Shown: piece after piece, positions 36,462-43,814 of the stretch
How positions within the stretch are numbered: position 1 is the first letter of the stretch
Layout: each line of letters opens with the position of its first letter
NCBI GenBank assembly: GCA_040905365.1
Contig: JBBDRQ010000034.1
Location: 72,558-136,557 of the forward strand
Origin: JAHWKV01 sp040905365
GTDB taxonomy: Bacteria; Actinomycetota; CADDZG01; JAHWKV01
Direction of reading: 5' to 3'
DNA: 64,000 nucleotides
The notes under the pieces: generated by a model
Told to the model about the DNA's origin: nothing
The model's input: the letters and a program-made list of their open reading frames with translations, nothing else
Databases searched by the model: none
Made by a program: the position numbers and the translations under genes

Positions 36462-37010
36462 CTAGCCCCCGGAGGAGAGTGAGGTGAGCGAGGAAAGACT
36501 TCGAGGGGGCTCGTCGACCGCTAGATAGGGCTCCCACGCCGGGTGAGTCTTTCCTACCGCCGCGATCAGAAACAGACTGTCGCTGGGAACGTGAGGTGGT
36601 CTCTTCAACTTCATCCCCACCTCATTGAGCAGCAGGTTTTCTTTGCGTGCGTTGCAGGAGCGGCAAGATGCCACCACGTTGTCCCATGTATGGGTGCCGC
36701 CCTTGGACCGGGGTTTGATGTGGTCGACATTCTCAGCAGCACAGCCGCAGTACTGGCACTGATAGTCGTCCCGGGCAAAGACCGCCCTGCGACTAAGTGT
36801 TGCGCGGGCCCGGTAGGGCACCTTCACGAAGTAGAGCATCCGCACCACGGACGGCACCGGAAGACTCAGGCGCTCGGAATGGAAACATCCATCGTCCGCG
36901 TGCTCGATGACGGCCTTTGATTTTAGGACGAGCACGGCCGCCCGCCGTGCCGAAACGATGCAAAGCGGCTGGTAGGAAGCGTTCAAGACCAGTGCTTTGG
37001 CCAAGCCCAT
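36462..37010 (-). CDS. HNH endonuclease family protein
   Basis: 182 aa. N-terminal ~70 residues of the type usually preceding actinobacterial HNH proteins (ALVLNASYQPLCIVSARRAAVLVL), then the HNH/zinc core: CQYCG, DHIKPRSKGGTHTWDNVV and CRSCNARK. Likely a metal-dependent nicking nuclease; biological role unknown. ATG 37010 sits directly on the AAGGAG, so the TTG at 37004 (MAKALVLNASY) may be the real start. The stop codon is inside the palindrome CTAGTGCTCACTAG (36452-36465). Confidence 0.88.
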   Translation of the reverse strand: MGLAKALVLNASYQPLCIVSARRAAVLVLKSKAVIEHADDGCFHSERLSLPVPSVVRMLYFVKVPYRARATLSRRAVFARDDYQCQYCGCAAENVDHIKPRSKGGTHTWDNVVASCRSCNARKENLLLNEVGMKLKRPPHVPSDSLFLIAAVGKTHPAWEPYLAVDEPPRSLSSLTSLSSGG

Positions 37011-37173
37011 CTCCTTCTAGCTGAAACGCCCGAGGGTTCGGGTGCTCCATCGATAGCTCCAAGGCGCGTGACTGCCTTGGGGTGAGTATAAGTGACACAG
37101 CTAAATGGGCCCGTCCCGGAAGCACCTCTTGAAAGCCAAAGAGATTCAGGTCACCGGTACCGGCCAATTGGGC

Positions 37174-37677
37174 TCAGGCCTGCGCGATCTTTTTCTGCTG
37201 TTCCTGGGAAAGCGCGTCGTTGACAATTCGCAGCGTCTCCACGAACTCCTCACGATCGCGGAGAAACTCGGCCACGCCCTGGTCGAGACTGCGGGTAATC
37301 TCGTCGATAGCGACGAAGAACGACATCTGGCCCTGCCGCAATGCGTCGAGAATCTCCTCGTCGTCATGGGCTACCCGATAGATGCTCTTGCCGTCGGTGA
37401 TGAGCTTGACCTCGGAGAGGTGCTCTTCCAGCCCGGCCTTCTTGCGCAGGTAGTCCCACGCGCGCCGTACTCGCTGCAAGGACATTCCGCCGTCAAGCAT
37501 CGCTTTTACTACCTTTAGCGCCACCAGATCCCGGAAGGAGTAAAGTCGCCGCACTCCAGGCCGGCCGCCGGTCGATTGAACGCTGGGTTTGACTAAGCCG
37601 CTCTGGTCCCAATAACGGATTTGATGGCTAGTACAACCAGTAAATCGACACGCGTGCTTAACGCTAAACCCCTCCAA
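37174..37677 (-). CDS. MerR-like helix-turn-helix regulator
   Basis: 167 aa. A winged HTH occupies residues 4-75 (FSVKHACRFTGCTSHQIRYWDQSGLVKPS then RRLYSFRDLVALKVVKAML), like the MerR-type proteins near the actinobacterial GarA locus. The rest is helical with no metal-binding cysteines except in the N-terminal helix (CRFTGCTS), so ligand sensing is unclear. TTG start at 37677 with GGAAGGGG upstream. A 200-bp untranslated region precedes it. Confidence 0.85.
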   Translation of the reverse strand: MEGFSVKHACRFTGCTSHQIRYWDQSGLVKPSVQSTGGRPGVRRLYSFRDLVALKVVKAMLDGGMSLQRVRRAWDYLRKKAGLEEHLSEVKLITDGKSIYRVAHDDEEILDALRQGQMSFFVAIDEITRSLDQGVAEFLRDREEFVETLRIVNDALSQEQQKKIAQA

Positions 37678-37878
37678 CGATGGCCCCTTCCAAAGAATTT
37701 CTTTAACTAGTATTTAGGAAATTGGGTATTGTGACCGGTCTGTCAGTTCTACACACCGCACGCGGGATTCGCAAGATGTGGACCGGCGGTTTTTGAGCCA
37801 ACCGGTTAAATAGTTTCCCGCTCTATCCCTGCTACTACCCAAGTCTAAAGAAGAGGTTGAAGGTGACTCTTGCGGGTG

Positions 37879-38250
37879 CTATTGGTCGTCGCGACTGCCC
37901 GCTTCCCGGATCTTGGTTCTAATCCGCGCCATCAGGCCAGACAGCGACGCTTGTTCTCTTAGCACCCGGAGCTGCTCGTTCCCAATTTTGTGCAGGTTGT
38001 CGTACGTATAATACGCGGCGGCTACCATCACCAGGAACGCTATTACCCCCACCGGCAGGCGCGGGTAGAAGAAGAAGCCCACCAGGACCGCAAGGCCACT
38101 CACAAAGGCCAGGATCCCTCGTCTTACGTTGCGCCTCAGGACAGCGGGCAGAGTCGAGGAGGAAACCCCCCGCGCAAACTCTGGGTCCTGCTCGTAAAGC
38201 TGGTCTTCGATCTCCTGAAGAATCTGCTGCTCTCGGTCCGAAAGTGGCAT
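37879..38250 (-). CDS. DUF3040 membrane protein
   Basis: 123 aa. Starts MPLSDREQQILQEIEDQLYEQDPEFA, the DUF3040 hallmark, followed by two adjacent transmembrane helices (about 53-72 and 74-90) and a charged C-terminus. Family is almost confined to actinobacteria; function unknown. ATG 38250 with AAAGGG upstream; an in-frame TTG at 38268 is less likely. Confidence 0.9.
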   Translation of the reverse strand: MPLSDREQQILQEIEDQLYEQDPEFARGVSSSTLPAVLRRNVRRGILAFVSGLAVLVGFFFYPRLPVGVIAFLVMVAAAYYTYDNLHKIGNEQLRVLREQASLSGLMARIRTKIREAGSRDDQ

Positions 38251-38407
38251 CCGATTGATCCCTTTCAAAGCCAGCTGGATTGCGCCGGCCCGGCGACTTG
38301 TCTATAAGAAGATTATACGGCGTAGCGACCTCAACAACGCCATCAAATTGGCGACCGTCGGGCTAACCGTTCCCCGCGACGCGTGAACGAAAACCCCGGC
38401 CAACTTC

Positions 38408-39133
38408 CTACTGAGTGACCTCTATCTCCCAGTCGCCGTTGGCCAGAACGTCGACCAGGTAGATACCTGCGGCCTTGATGTTCACGGTCACTCGAGAAGA
38501 GAAATCTCCAGACTCATTGACGATGGAACCGGCTCGGGTGCCGTCCGACCTGACCAATCCCGGGATAAATACGCCTTGACCCTCGTGACGCAACCGGAAG
38601 TCGGCCGATCCGGCCTCAAGCTTGAAAAACTCCGTCGCAGACTGCCCTGATCCCGAGAACTCGGCCGGAGGAGCCGGAGCGTCCTCCGGAACCGACTGGT
38701 CAATTTGAGCGGTCCACTCCCCTGCTCCCGGACGCACTTCCATTACGTAATCGCCGACCGGCAGAGGCACCGCCCGAGTTCCTTCGTAATCGCCGATTGC
38801 GTTGACCACCTGGTCGATCATCTGACCATCCTGGCTAAGCGTCACAATGAAGTTTGTCGCACTGCCACCGGAGTGGGTGAAGCGCAGCAACGTCAGGCCT
38901 CCGCCGGCCTTGAAGTTCTCCTTCGTGTCGCCTTCCCCGCTAAATTCCTGGCGGTCGACGCGCTCGATGGGCGCGACGGGTGAACCGGATGCGTCTACAG
39001 GAGCGTCGCCGGCCACGTCGGTGGAATCCCCCGACCCGCTGGCCAGCACGGCAACCAGCACAATGATGCCGACGAGGATGAACAATCCTCCACCCACCAA
39101 AACCCACCTGAACTTACTTATGAAGTCGTTCAT
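38408..39133 (-). CDS. Membrane-anchored protein with two tandem beta domains
   Basis: 241 aa. N-in transmembrane helix (residues ~10-32), a Ser/Asp/Pro linker, then two ~80-residue repeats of the same domain: each opens with FSG.G....E.FK, contains an LR..H.G motif and ends with Y.(M/V)(E/D)V.A.GEW...I or NGDWEIEV. It resembles pre-peptidase-type jelly-roll domains. No family recognised with certainty. Outside the cell it may bind a wall or protein ligand; this is inference. Confidence 0.75.
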   Translation of the reverse strand: MNDFISKFRWVLVGGGLFILVGIIVLVAVLASGSGDSTDVAGDAPVDASGSPVAPIERVDRQEFSGEGDTKENFKAGGGLTLLRFTHSGGSATNFIVTLSQDGQMIDQVVNAIGDYEGTRAVPLPVGDYVMEVRPGAGEWTAQIDQSVPEDAPAPPAEFSGSGQSATEFFKLEAGSADFRLRHEGQGVFIPGLVRSDGTRAGSIVNESGDFSSRVTVNIKAAGIYLVDVLANGDWEIEVTQ

Positions 39134-39158
39134 CTACCAGATCGCCAGATTAGGAAAA

Positions 39159-39461
39159 TCAAAAGAAGCCGAGAGCCGACCGCGCAAGCTCACTCATCTT
39201 GTCCGGACCCCACGCGGGCTGCATCGTCATCTCCGAGGTTACGCTGGAGATGCCCTCGACACTCGCAGCAGCCTCCCGGATCTCGTTTTCGATCTGAGCT
39301 CCCGCCGGACAACCGGCCGAGGTCAGCGTAAAGGTGATCTGGGCCTCGCCGTCGTCGGTTACAACCACGTCGTAAATCAGGCCGAGATCAACAATGTTGA
39401 TCCCGATCTCCGGGTCATCGACGACCTTAAGCGCCTCGAAGACTTCCTCAGGTGTGGGCAT
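39159..39461 (-). CDS. MIP18/SufT-like metal-sulfur cluster assembly protein
   Basis: 100 aa (DUF59). EEVFEALKVVDDPEIGINIVDLGLIYDV, LTSAGCPAGAQIENEI (conserved Cys) and MQPAWGPDKMSELAR are family hallmarks. Helps deliver Fe-S clusters. ATG 39461 chosen; a GTG at 39485 is in frame. No suf genes are nearby. Confidence 0.92.
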   Translation of the reverse strand: MPTPEEVFEALKVVDDPEIGINIVDLGLIYDVVVTDDGEAQITFTLTSAGCPAGAQIENEIREAAASVEGISSVTSEMTMQPAWGPDKMSELARSALGFF

Positions 39462-39491
39462 AGGTCCATTGTAGTCCACTACCACCGCGTT

Positions 39492-40196
39492 TCAGTCAAG
39501 CTGGCCCAACGCGGCGGTCAACTTCCGCGCCTCTCCCGCCGGGTCGTCGCTCTGGGTCAGGGCCCGCACCACCGACACCCGCCCGGCGCCTGCATCCAGC
39601 ACCGAGCGTACGTTCGAGGCATTGATACCTCCGATGGCAAAGACCGGCTTGGTGGCCCGCTTAGCAGCAGCCCGAACCAGGTCCAGGCCCACGGCCGGCC
39701 GCCCGGGTTTGGTGGGCGTGGCAAACACCGGACCAATCGCGCAGTAGTCGGCCGTTGAGGCGGTCGCCGACTCCAACTGATCGACCGAGTGGGTCGATAC
39801 CCCGACAATCAGCTCGGGCCCCACCTGACGGCGGGCCTCGTCGAGGGGCAGGTCTTGTTGCCCCAGATGTACGCCGTCGGCTCCTGCCGCGATCGCTACA
39901 TCTACTCGGTCGTTCACAATGAACAGGGCCCCGGCGGCGGCCGTACGCCTCCTCACCACCTCGGCGTACCTCAACAAAGGCCCTGCCTCCATCTGCTTCT
40001 CCCTCAGCTGCACCATCCCGACCCCTGCGTCCAAAACCTCTGCCAGAAAGCGGTCCAAGTCACCCGCCGCAGACCGCGCGTCGGTGACCAGGTAGAGGCG
40101 GCACTCTCCCAATTGCGCATTCGGCGGATCAGCGCGCGCTGCGTTGCGAATCCCGTCCTCCTCCTCTTTGTCCTTTTTCTCCTTGGGTCGGGGCAC
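39492..40196 (-). CDS. thiE: Thiamine-phosphate synthase
   Basis: 234 aa. TIM barrel: LYLVTDA, VQLREK (pyrimidine-phosphate site), FIVNDRVDVAIAAGADGVHLGQQDL, GVSTHS, YCAIGPVFATPTK, VFAIGGI and phosphate-binding VVRAL. Joins HMP-PP and thiazole phosphate. It has a ~30-residue charged N-terminal extension from the GTG start at 40196 (MPRPKEKKDKEEED). No other thi genes and no recognisable TPP riboswitch upstream. Confidence 0.94.
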   Translation of the reverse strand: MPRPKEKKDKEEEDGIRNAARADPPNAQLGECRLYLVTDARSAAGDLDRFLAEVLDAGVGMVQLREKQMEAGPLLRYAEVVRRRTAAAGALFIVNDRVDVAIAAGADGVHLGQQDLPLDEARRQVGPELIVGVSTHSVDQLESATASTADYCAIGPVFATPTKPGRPAVGLDLVRAAAKRATKPVFAIGGINASNVRSVLDAGAGRVSVVRALTQSDDPAGEARKLTAALGQLD

Positions 40197-40211
40197 AAAC
40201 CTCTTAAGCGA

Positions 40212-40229
40212 CGTGACAAGTTTGTCACG
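40212..40229. promoter_or_regulatory. 18-bp palindrome between thiE and grdA
   Basis: CGTGACAAGTTTGTCACG: 8-bp arms with a 2-bp centre, 16 bp upstream of the thiE start codon and ~110 bp upstream of the divergent grdA. Size and symmetry fit a dimeric regulator; as RNA it would be a short hairpin in the thiE leader. Confidence 0.5.
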
Positions 40230-40340
40230 GCACAGTAATTTTCTCGTATCGACTCTCGATCGCGACGAAGGCCCAGCCGGACCAGGATCAATCCGGCGCG
40301 CGAGCCGAGGGCTTAATCACCGACTCGAGGGGGTGAATAA

Positions 40341-40814
40341 TTGTTCGAAGACCGACAAGTGGTAGTACTCGGCGAACGCGACGGCGTCTCCGGGGGTGCC
40401 ATATCGGCCTGCGTGGAGGCCATCGGCGGGTCCCACATCGCTTTCGCCGCCACGGAATGCTTTGTCTGAACGGCCTCAGGAGCCATGGATCTGCAACACC
40501 AGGAGGTAATCCTGGCGCTCTCCAATGAACACGGCCCGGAGAAGCTGCTCATCATCTTGGGTTCGCCCGACGCTGAGAGTGCGCAAGTCTCCGCCGAAAC
40601 CGTAGTTCTGGGAGATCCGACTTACGCAGGTGCTTTGGCCGAGGTCCAGTTGGGCCTCGACGTTTACCACATACTAGAAGATGAGATTCGCAGCCTAGTC
40701 CCCGAGGACGTCTTCGAGGAGCAGGTGGGGCTCATGGCCGACGTGCTCGATACCGACGACATCACCGCCACCCTGCGCGACATAAGGTCGCAATCGCCGG
40801 CACCGGAGTGTTAG
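40341..40814 (+). CDS. grdA: GrdA-like selenoprotein (glycine/sarcosine/betaine reductase component A), UGA read as Sec
   Basis: 157 aa when the in-frame TGA at codon 43 (40467-40469) is read as selenocysteine. The part before it reads DRQVVVLGERDGVSGGAISA and then TECFV-U-TASGAMDLQ, matching GrdA, whose redox centre is CxxU at residues ~41-44; here Cys40 and Sec43. After the UGA come GPEKLLIILGSPDAESAQ, AETVVLGDPTYAGALAEVQ and GLDVYHILEDEI, the rest of GrdA, and the total length matches the family. TTG start 40341 with AGGGGGTG upstream; a stop codon lies just before it. GrdA carries a carboxymethyl-selenoether and reduces it to acetyl phosphate with GrdB and GrdC/D; none of these genes is in the window. 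Ordinary gene calling would see only a 109-aa fragment starting at ATG 40485. Confidence 0.88.
40467..40485 (+). other. Selenocysteine UGA codon and putative bacterial SECIS stem
   Basis: TGA at 40467-40469 is in frame with conserved GrdA sequence on both sides. Just downstream GGC (40472-40474) can pair with GCC (40482-40484), with a loop that contains AGG, in the region where SelB-binding hairpins lie. The stem is short and not decisive by itself. Confidence 0.6.
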
Positions 40815-41239
40815 TACTAGGCACATCGGGCCGCAACCCGGGTCCGTTGTGCGCCACCCTCGGATGAGGGACAACTTCTACGCGCCCGTTCCCGCGGGTA
40901 CCTCTCCCGCGGGTACCTCGACATTCTGCAACATTCGACACATGCCACAAGCACAAAACGTCAATTGCTACTTGACATAGCACCACTTTTCGTGAATGAT
41001 TTGCACACTCAGTAGCCGGAACCTTTTTTAACAGGAGATCCAACAGCAAGCTGTCCGGGCCCGTAGAATTAGCCCAATTTAATAAGCAGAGCTTTGTTGC
41101 GTTACTCACTGGATTAGTCGGTAGTAATTCAATAGCATGAGCCACGCATTTGTCATGCGCCGAAAGAGGGCTTTTAACGCTTAGATACTTAGATAGATTT
41201 AGATAGATACAGACGCACAAAAAAGAGGAGTAAATCTCA
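40815..41239 (+). other. 425-bp non-coding leader region of the LPXTG gene, with repeats
   Basis: No gene seen on either strand. It holds a perfect 15-bp tandem duplication (TCCCGCGGGTACCTC at 40890-40904 and 40905-40919), a CCCTC-GGAT-GAGGG hairpin near 40858-40871, an AT-rich part with a T run near 41030, a GCATGA...TCATGC inverted pair around 41133-41156, and TTAGATA-like short repeats at about 41180-41213 just before the ribosome site. It probably contains the promoter and a long 5' UTR. I could not match it to a riboswitch class. Confidence 0.5.
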
Positions 41240-43027
41240 ATGTCGGGCACACAAAGGAAGAAAAAGGGGGTTACCAGGGTAACTGCGCTGCTCGCGCTGG
41301 TTGCCATGGGCCTAGCCCTCGCTCCCCAGGCAGCGCTGGGTCAAGTATCCTTCAGCGATGCAGATTTTTCCGGTTACGCGACCGGTACCTACCTTCACGC
41401 CGACGCACTGACGCTAGGCTCATCCCCCACCGTCAAGGCCGACCTCGGCTGGTCCGGCGCGTCCGTCGCTTCCAAAGGGCTCGATACCGCGGTGAGCGAT
41501 GAGCTCGGCCGGGTCGTCCAACCTTCCGTACCCGGCAAGAACAGCTACGGCGCAGGGTTTGGTCTGGACGTCAGTCTGCTCGGCAGCGACATCCTCCAGC
41601 AGCAGGCCGCAGCTGCAGCCGCCCCTCCCTCCACGGAGTTGATCAAGAAGACCCTGGTAGGACCCATTGATGTACCCGGCGTGCTCTCGGCAGGCGTTGT
41701 AGAAGGCAGGGCTCAGGCAACCTACGACCCGAACAACTGCATCCTCGGTAAGGACCTCAGCTACGGCCAGGGCAACGTGGCCGACGCCTCGCTTCTGACC
41801 GGCGACGTGCTCGGTGGCGTCGGAGACACTCTTTCCGCTCTGTTGGGCACCGACCCGAGCAGCCAGGACCCCGGAGCAGTCCGCTCCTCCTCGCGCACCC
41901 GGTTGGTTCCTCAGACCGATGAGGGTGGCAACATTGTCGGCCCGAACTTGGGTCTTCTGAGCGAAACCCGTCAGACGCTTGCTCCAGTCGTTCTGTTCCA
42001 GGGCGTGCCCGGGGCAGAGCTCACCATTGAGCTGCTGGGTGAATGGGTTATCCAGGCGGTTGCCACCGGTATTCCGGGACAGTCGTACGTCAGCTACCAG
42101 CCGGGCACCGCCAACGGCGAAACACCGGTGCTCAAGGTAACCAACACGCTTCCGCTTCCGGACGCCGGTTCCGAGTTGGTAGAGGGCCTCACGGTCACGC
42201 TCGACCAGCTACTGGGCATCGTTCCGCTCGACGACCTGCTCCAGGGCGACCTGCTGGGCCTCGGCCTGGTGGAGTTGGTGCTCGACCCCGACCCCACCGT
42301 GACGGAGTCCGCCGACGGCACTCACGCCAAGGGCGTAGTTGATGTCGTGCGGGTCCGCTTGCTCCCCGAGGGCGAGGGACTGCTGGGCGACCTGCTGGGC
42401 ACCACGCTGGGCGGCCTTGAGCTTGCCGACGTGCGTGTCGGACACATGGAAGTCGAGTCCAGGGTCCCGGTCGGCGGCATCACCTGCGCAGGTGCGGACG
42501 TCAAGAAGGCCGCCAACCCGGAGATCGTCAATGCGGGACAGAGCTTCGTCTACTCCATCAACACGACGAACCCGTTCGACTGCGAACTGACCAGCAACTC
42601 TCTGGTCGACACCATGACCGTGCCCGACAACATCGGGTTCACGATCGGCAGCCAGGATCCGCCGGCCAGTTCCACGACGGCCAACTCGGTTACCTATAAC
42701 GACATAGGGCCTATAGCGCCCAAGGAGTCGAAGTCCGTCTCCTTCCAAGTCGCCGTAGCCGATAACGCCGCTAACGGGAACTTTGTGAACCGGGCCGAGG
42801 TGGTGTCCAACTGTGCCTTGGAGACGGCGCAGGGAGGCACGGCCAACGTCCAGCTCACGGCGTTCGACGAAATCGACAAACCGCGGGTGCAGGCGCAGGA
42901 AGCGCCACCGTTGCCAAAGACGGGCGGAACCACCGCCTTCTGGGCAACCATGGCGGTGATCCTCGGGGGCATATCCGTGGCCTCGGCGTTCGGCTACCGC
43001 AAGCTGGGGGGCATCTCCCAGAGGTAA
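41240..43027 (+). CDS. LPXTG-anchored surface protein
   Basis: 595 aa. Signal peptide (residues ~12-36, cut after ALG), a ~400-residue secreted region rich in Gly/Leu/Asp, then a DUF11-like beta domain (VKKAANPEIVNAGQSFVYSINTTNP...; ~430-540) and a sorting signal LPKTG at 558-562, a hydrophobic helix and a basic tail (YRKLGG). GAGGAG ribosome site, ATG 41240. It is followed by a terminator-like hairpin and then a sortase gene, so it is probably that sortase's substrate. Confidence 0.88.
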   Translation: MSGTQRKKKGVTRVTALLALVAMGLALAPQAALGQVSFSDADFSGYATGTYLHADALTLGSSPTVKADLGWSGASVASKGLDTAVSDELGRVVQPSVPGKNSYGAGFGLDVSLLGSDILQQQAAAAAAPPSTELIKKTLVGPIDVPGVLSAGVVEGRAQATYDPNNCILGKDLSYGQGNVADASLLTGDVLGGVGDTLSALLGTDPSSQDPGAVRSSSRTRLVPQTDEGGNIVGPNLGLLSETRQTLAPVVLFQGVPGAELTIELLGEWVIQAVATGIPGQSYVSYQPGTANGETPVLKVTNTLPLPDAGSELVEGLTVTLDQLLGIVPLDDLLQGDLLGLGLVELVLDPDPTVTESADGTHAKGVVDVVRVRLLPEGEGLLGDLLGTTLGGLELADVRVGHMEVESRVPVGGITCAGADVKKAANPEIVNAGQSFVYSINTTNPFDCELTSNSLVDTMTVPDNIGFTIGSQDPPASSTTANSVTYNDIGPIAPKESKSVSFQVAVADNAANGNFVNRAEVVSNCALETAQGGTANVQLTAFDEIDKPRVQAQEAPPLPKTGGTTAFWATMAVILGGISVASAFGYRKLGGISQR

Positions 43028-43045
43028 CGGTTAACGACAAAAAGG

Positions 43046-43073
43046 GGGCTCGGCTCTTGCGGGAGCCGAGCCC
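43046..43073 (+). terminator. Stem-loop after the LPXTG gene
   Basis: GGGCTCGGCTC, 6-nt loop, GAGCCGAGCCC: 11-bp perfect stem 18 nt after the stop. Five A lie upstream, but only a weak T tract follows, so on the plus strand it may act partially, separating high expression of the surface protein from the sortase. Confidence 0.7.
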
Positions 43074-43187
43074 TTCGTACCTCAGCAGCCTCGAGGAGGG
43101 CTCGCCGTGGTTAAAGAGCCACCGTTAGAGACGAGTCTTAAATATGATGGTTGGAATCGGCCGGGGGGCTAATCCAGGAGTAAAGAC

Positions 43188-43814
43188 GTGGAGCTAAGTC
43201 AGCAGGGACGGCGCAAATTGGCGGTCGTTTTAGCCGGTATGGCCGCGATCACGGCGCTGGGATCCGCGGGTTTTTTCATGTACCCCCTGTACACCGACTG
43301 GCAGGCTAACCGGACCCAAAGCCAGTTGCGGGATCAGTTCCAGACGGCCAGCCTGAAGGCGGACTACGCGGCCGGCGAGGTGCAAGACGCCTCCCCCCTC
43401 ACGCGCATCATCATCCCGGCGATGGGCACGGACACGATCGTGGTGGAGGGCACCTCCTCCAAAGCGCTCAACACCGGCGCCGGCCACTACCCGAACACGC
43501 CCCTGCCCGGAGAGCCTGGTAACGTGGCGATTGCCGGGCACCGCACCACCTACGGCAAGCCGTTCTCTAACTTGGAGGTGCTGAAACCGGGAGACAAGAT
43601 CACGCTGATCACGCCTTTTGCCGAGCACACCTATGAAGTTGTAGACCCTTTCGACGGCCACGCCAATCCATGGGTAACTTCCGCCAGCGACTGGTCGGCC
43701 ATCAACCCGACGCCCGAAGCGACGTTGACGCTGACCACATGCCACCCTAAAGGGTCCGACCGGCAACGCCTGATTGCCCGCGCCGTCCTGCTTGAGTCCA
43801 AGGACATCGCATGA
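43188..43814 (+). CDS. Sortase, class E-like
   Basis: 208 aa. N-terminal membrane anchor (residues ~11-33), then the sortase barrel with catalytic His118 (AIAGHRTTYGKPF), Cys185 (TLTTCHP) and Arg194 (RQRLIARA). Joins LPXTG-type proteins to peptidoglycan. TLTTC plus HRTTYG are class E/F-like; class E usually prefers LAXTG, whereas the neighbouring substrate has LPKTG. GTG start 43188 with AGGAG 8 nt upstream. Overlaps the next gene as ATGA. Confidence 0.93.
   Translation: MELSQQGRRKLAVVLAGMAAITALGSAGFFMYPLYTDWQANRTQSQLRDQFQTASLKADYAAGEVQDASPLTRIIIPAMGTDTIVVEGTSSKALNTGAGHYPNTPLPGEPGNVAIAGHRTTYGKPFSNLEVLKPGDKITLITPFAEHTYEVVDPFDGHANPWVTSASDWSAINPTPEATLTLTTCHPKGSDRQRLIARAVLLESKDIA

Noticed and set aside
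40197..40340. TPP riboswitch before thiE
   Set aside because: No CTGAGA or matching thi-box sequence was found.
40485..40814. A 109-aa gene starting at the internal ATG 40485
   Set aside because: It is the part of GrdA after the Sec codon; the upstream sequence continues the same protein family in frame through the UGA.
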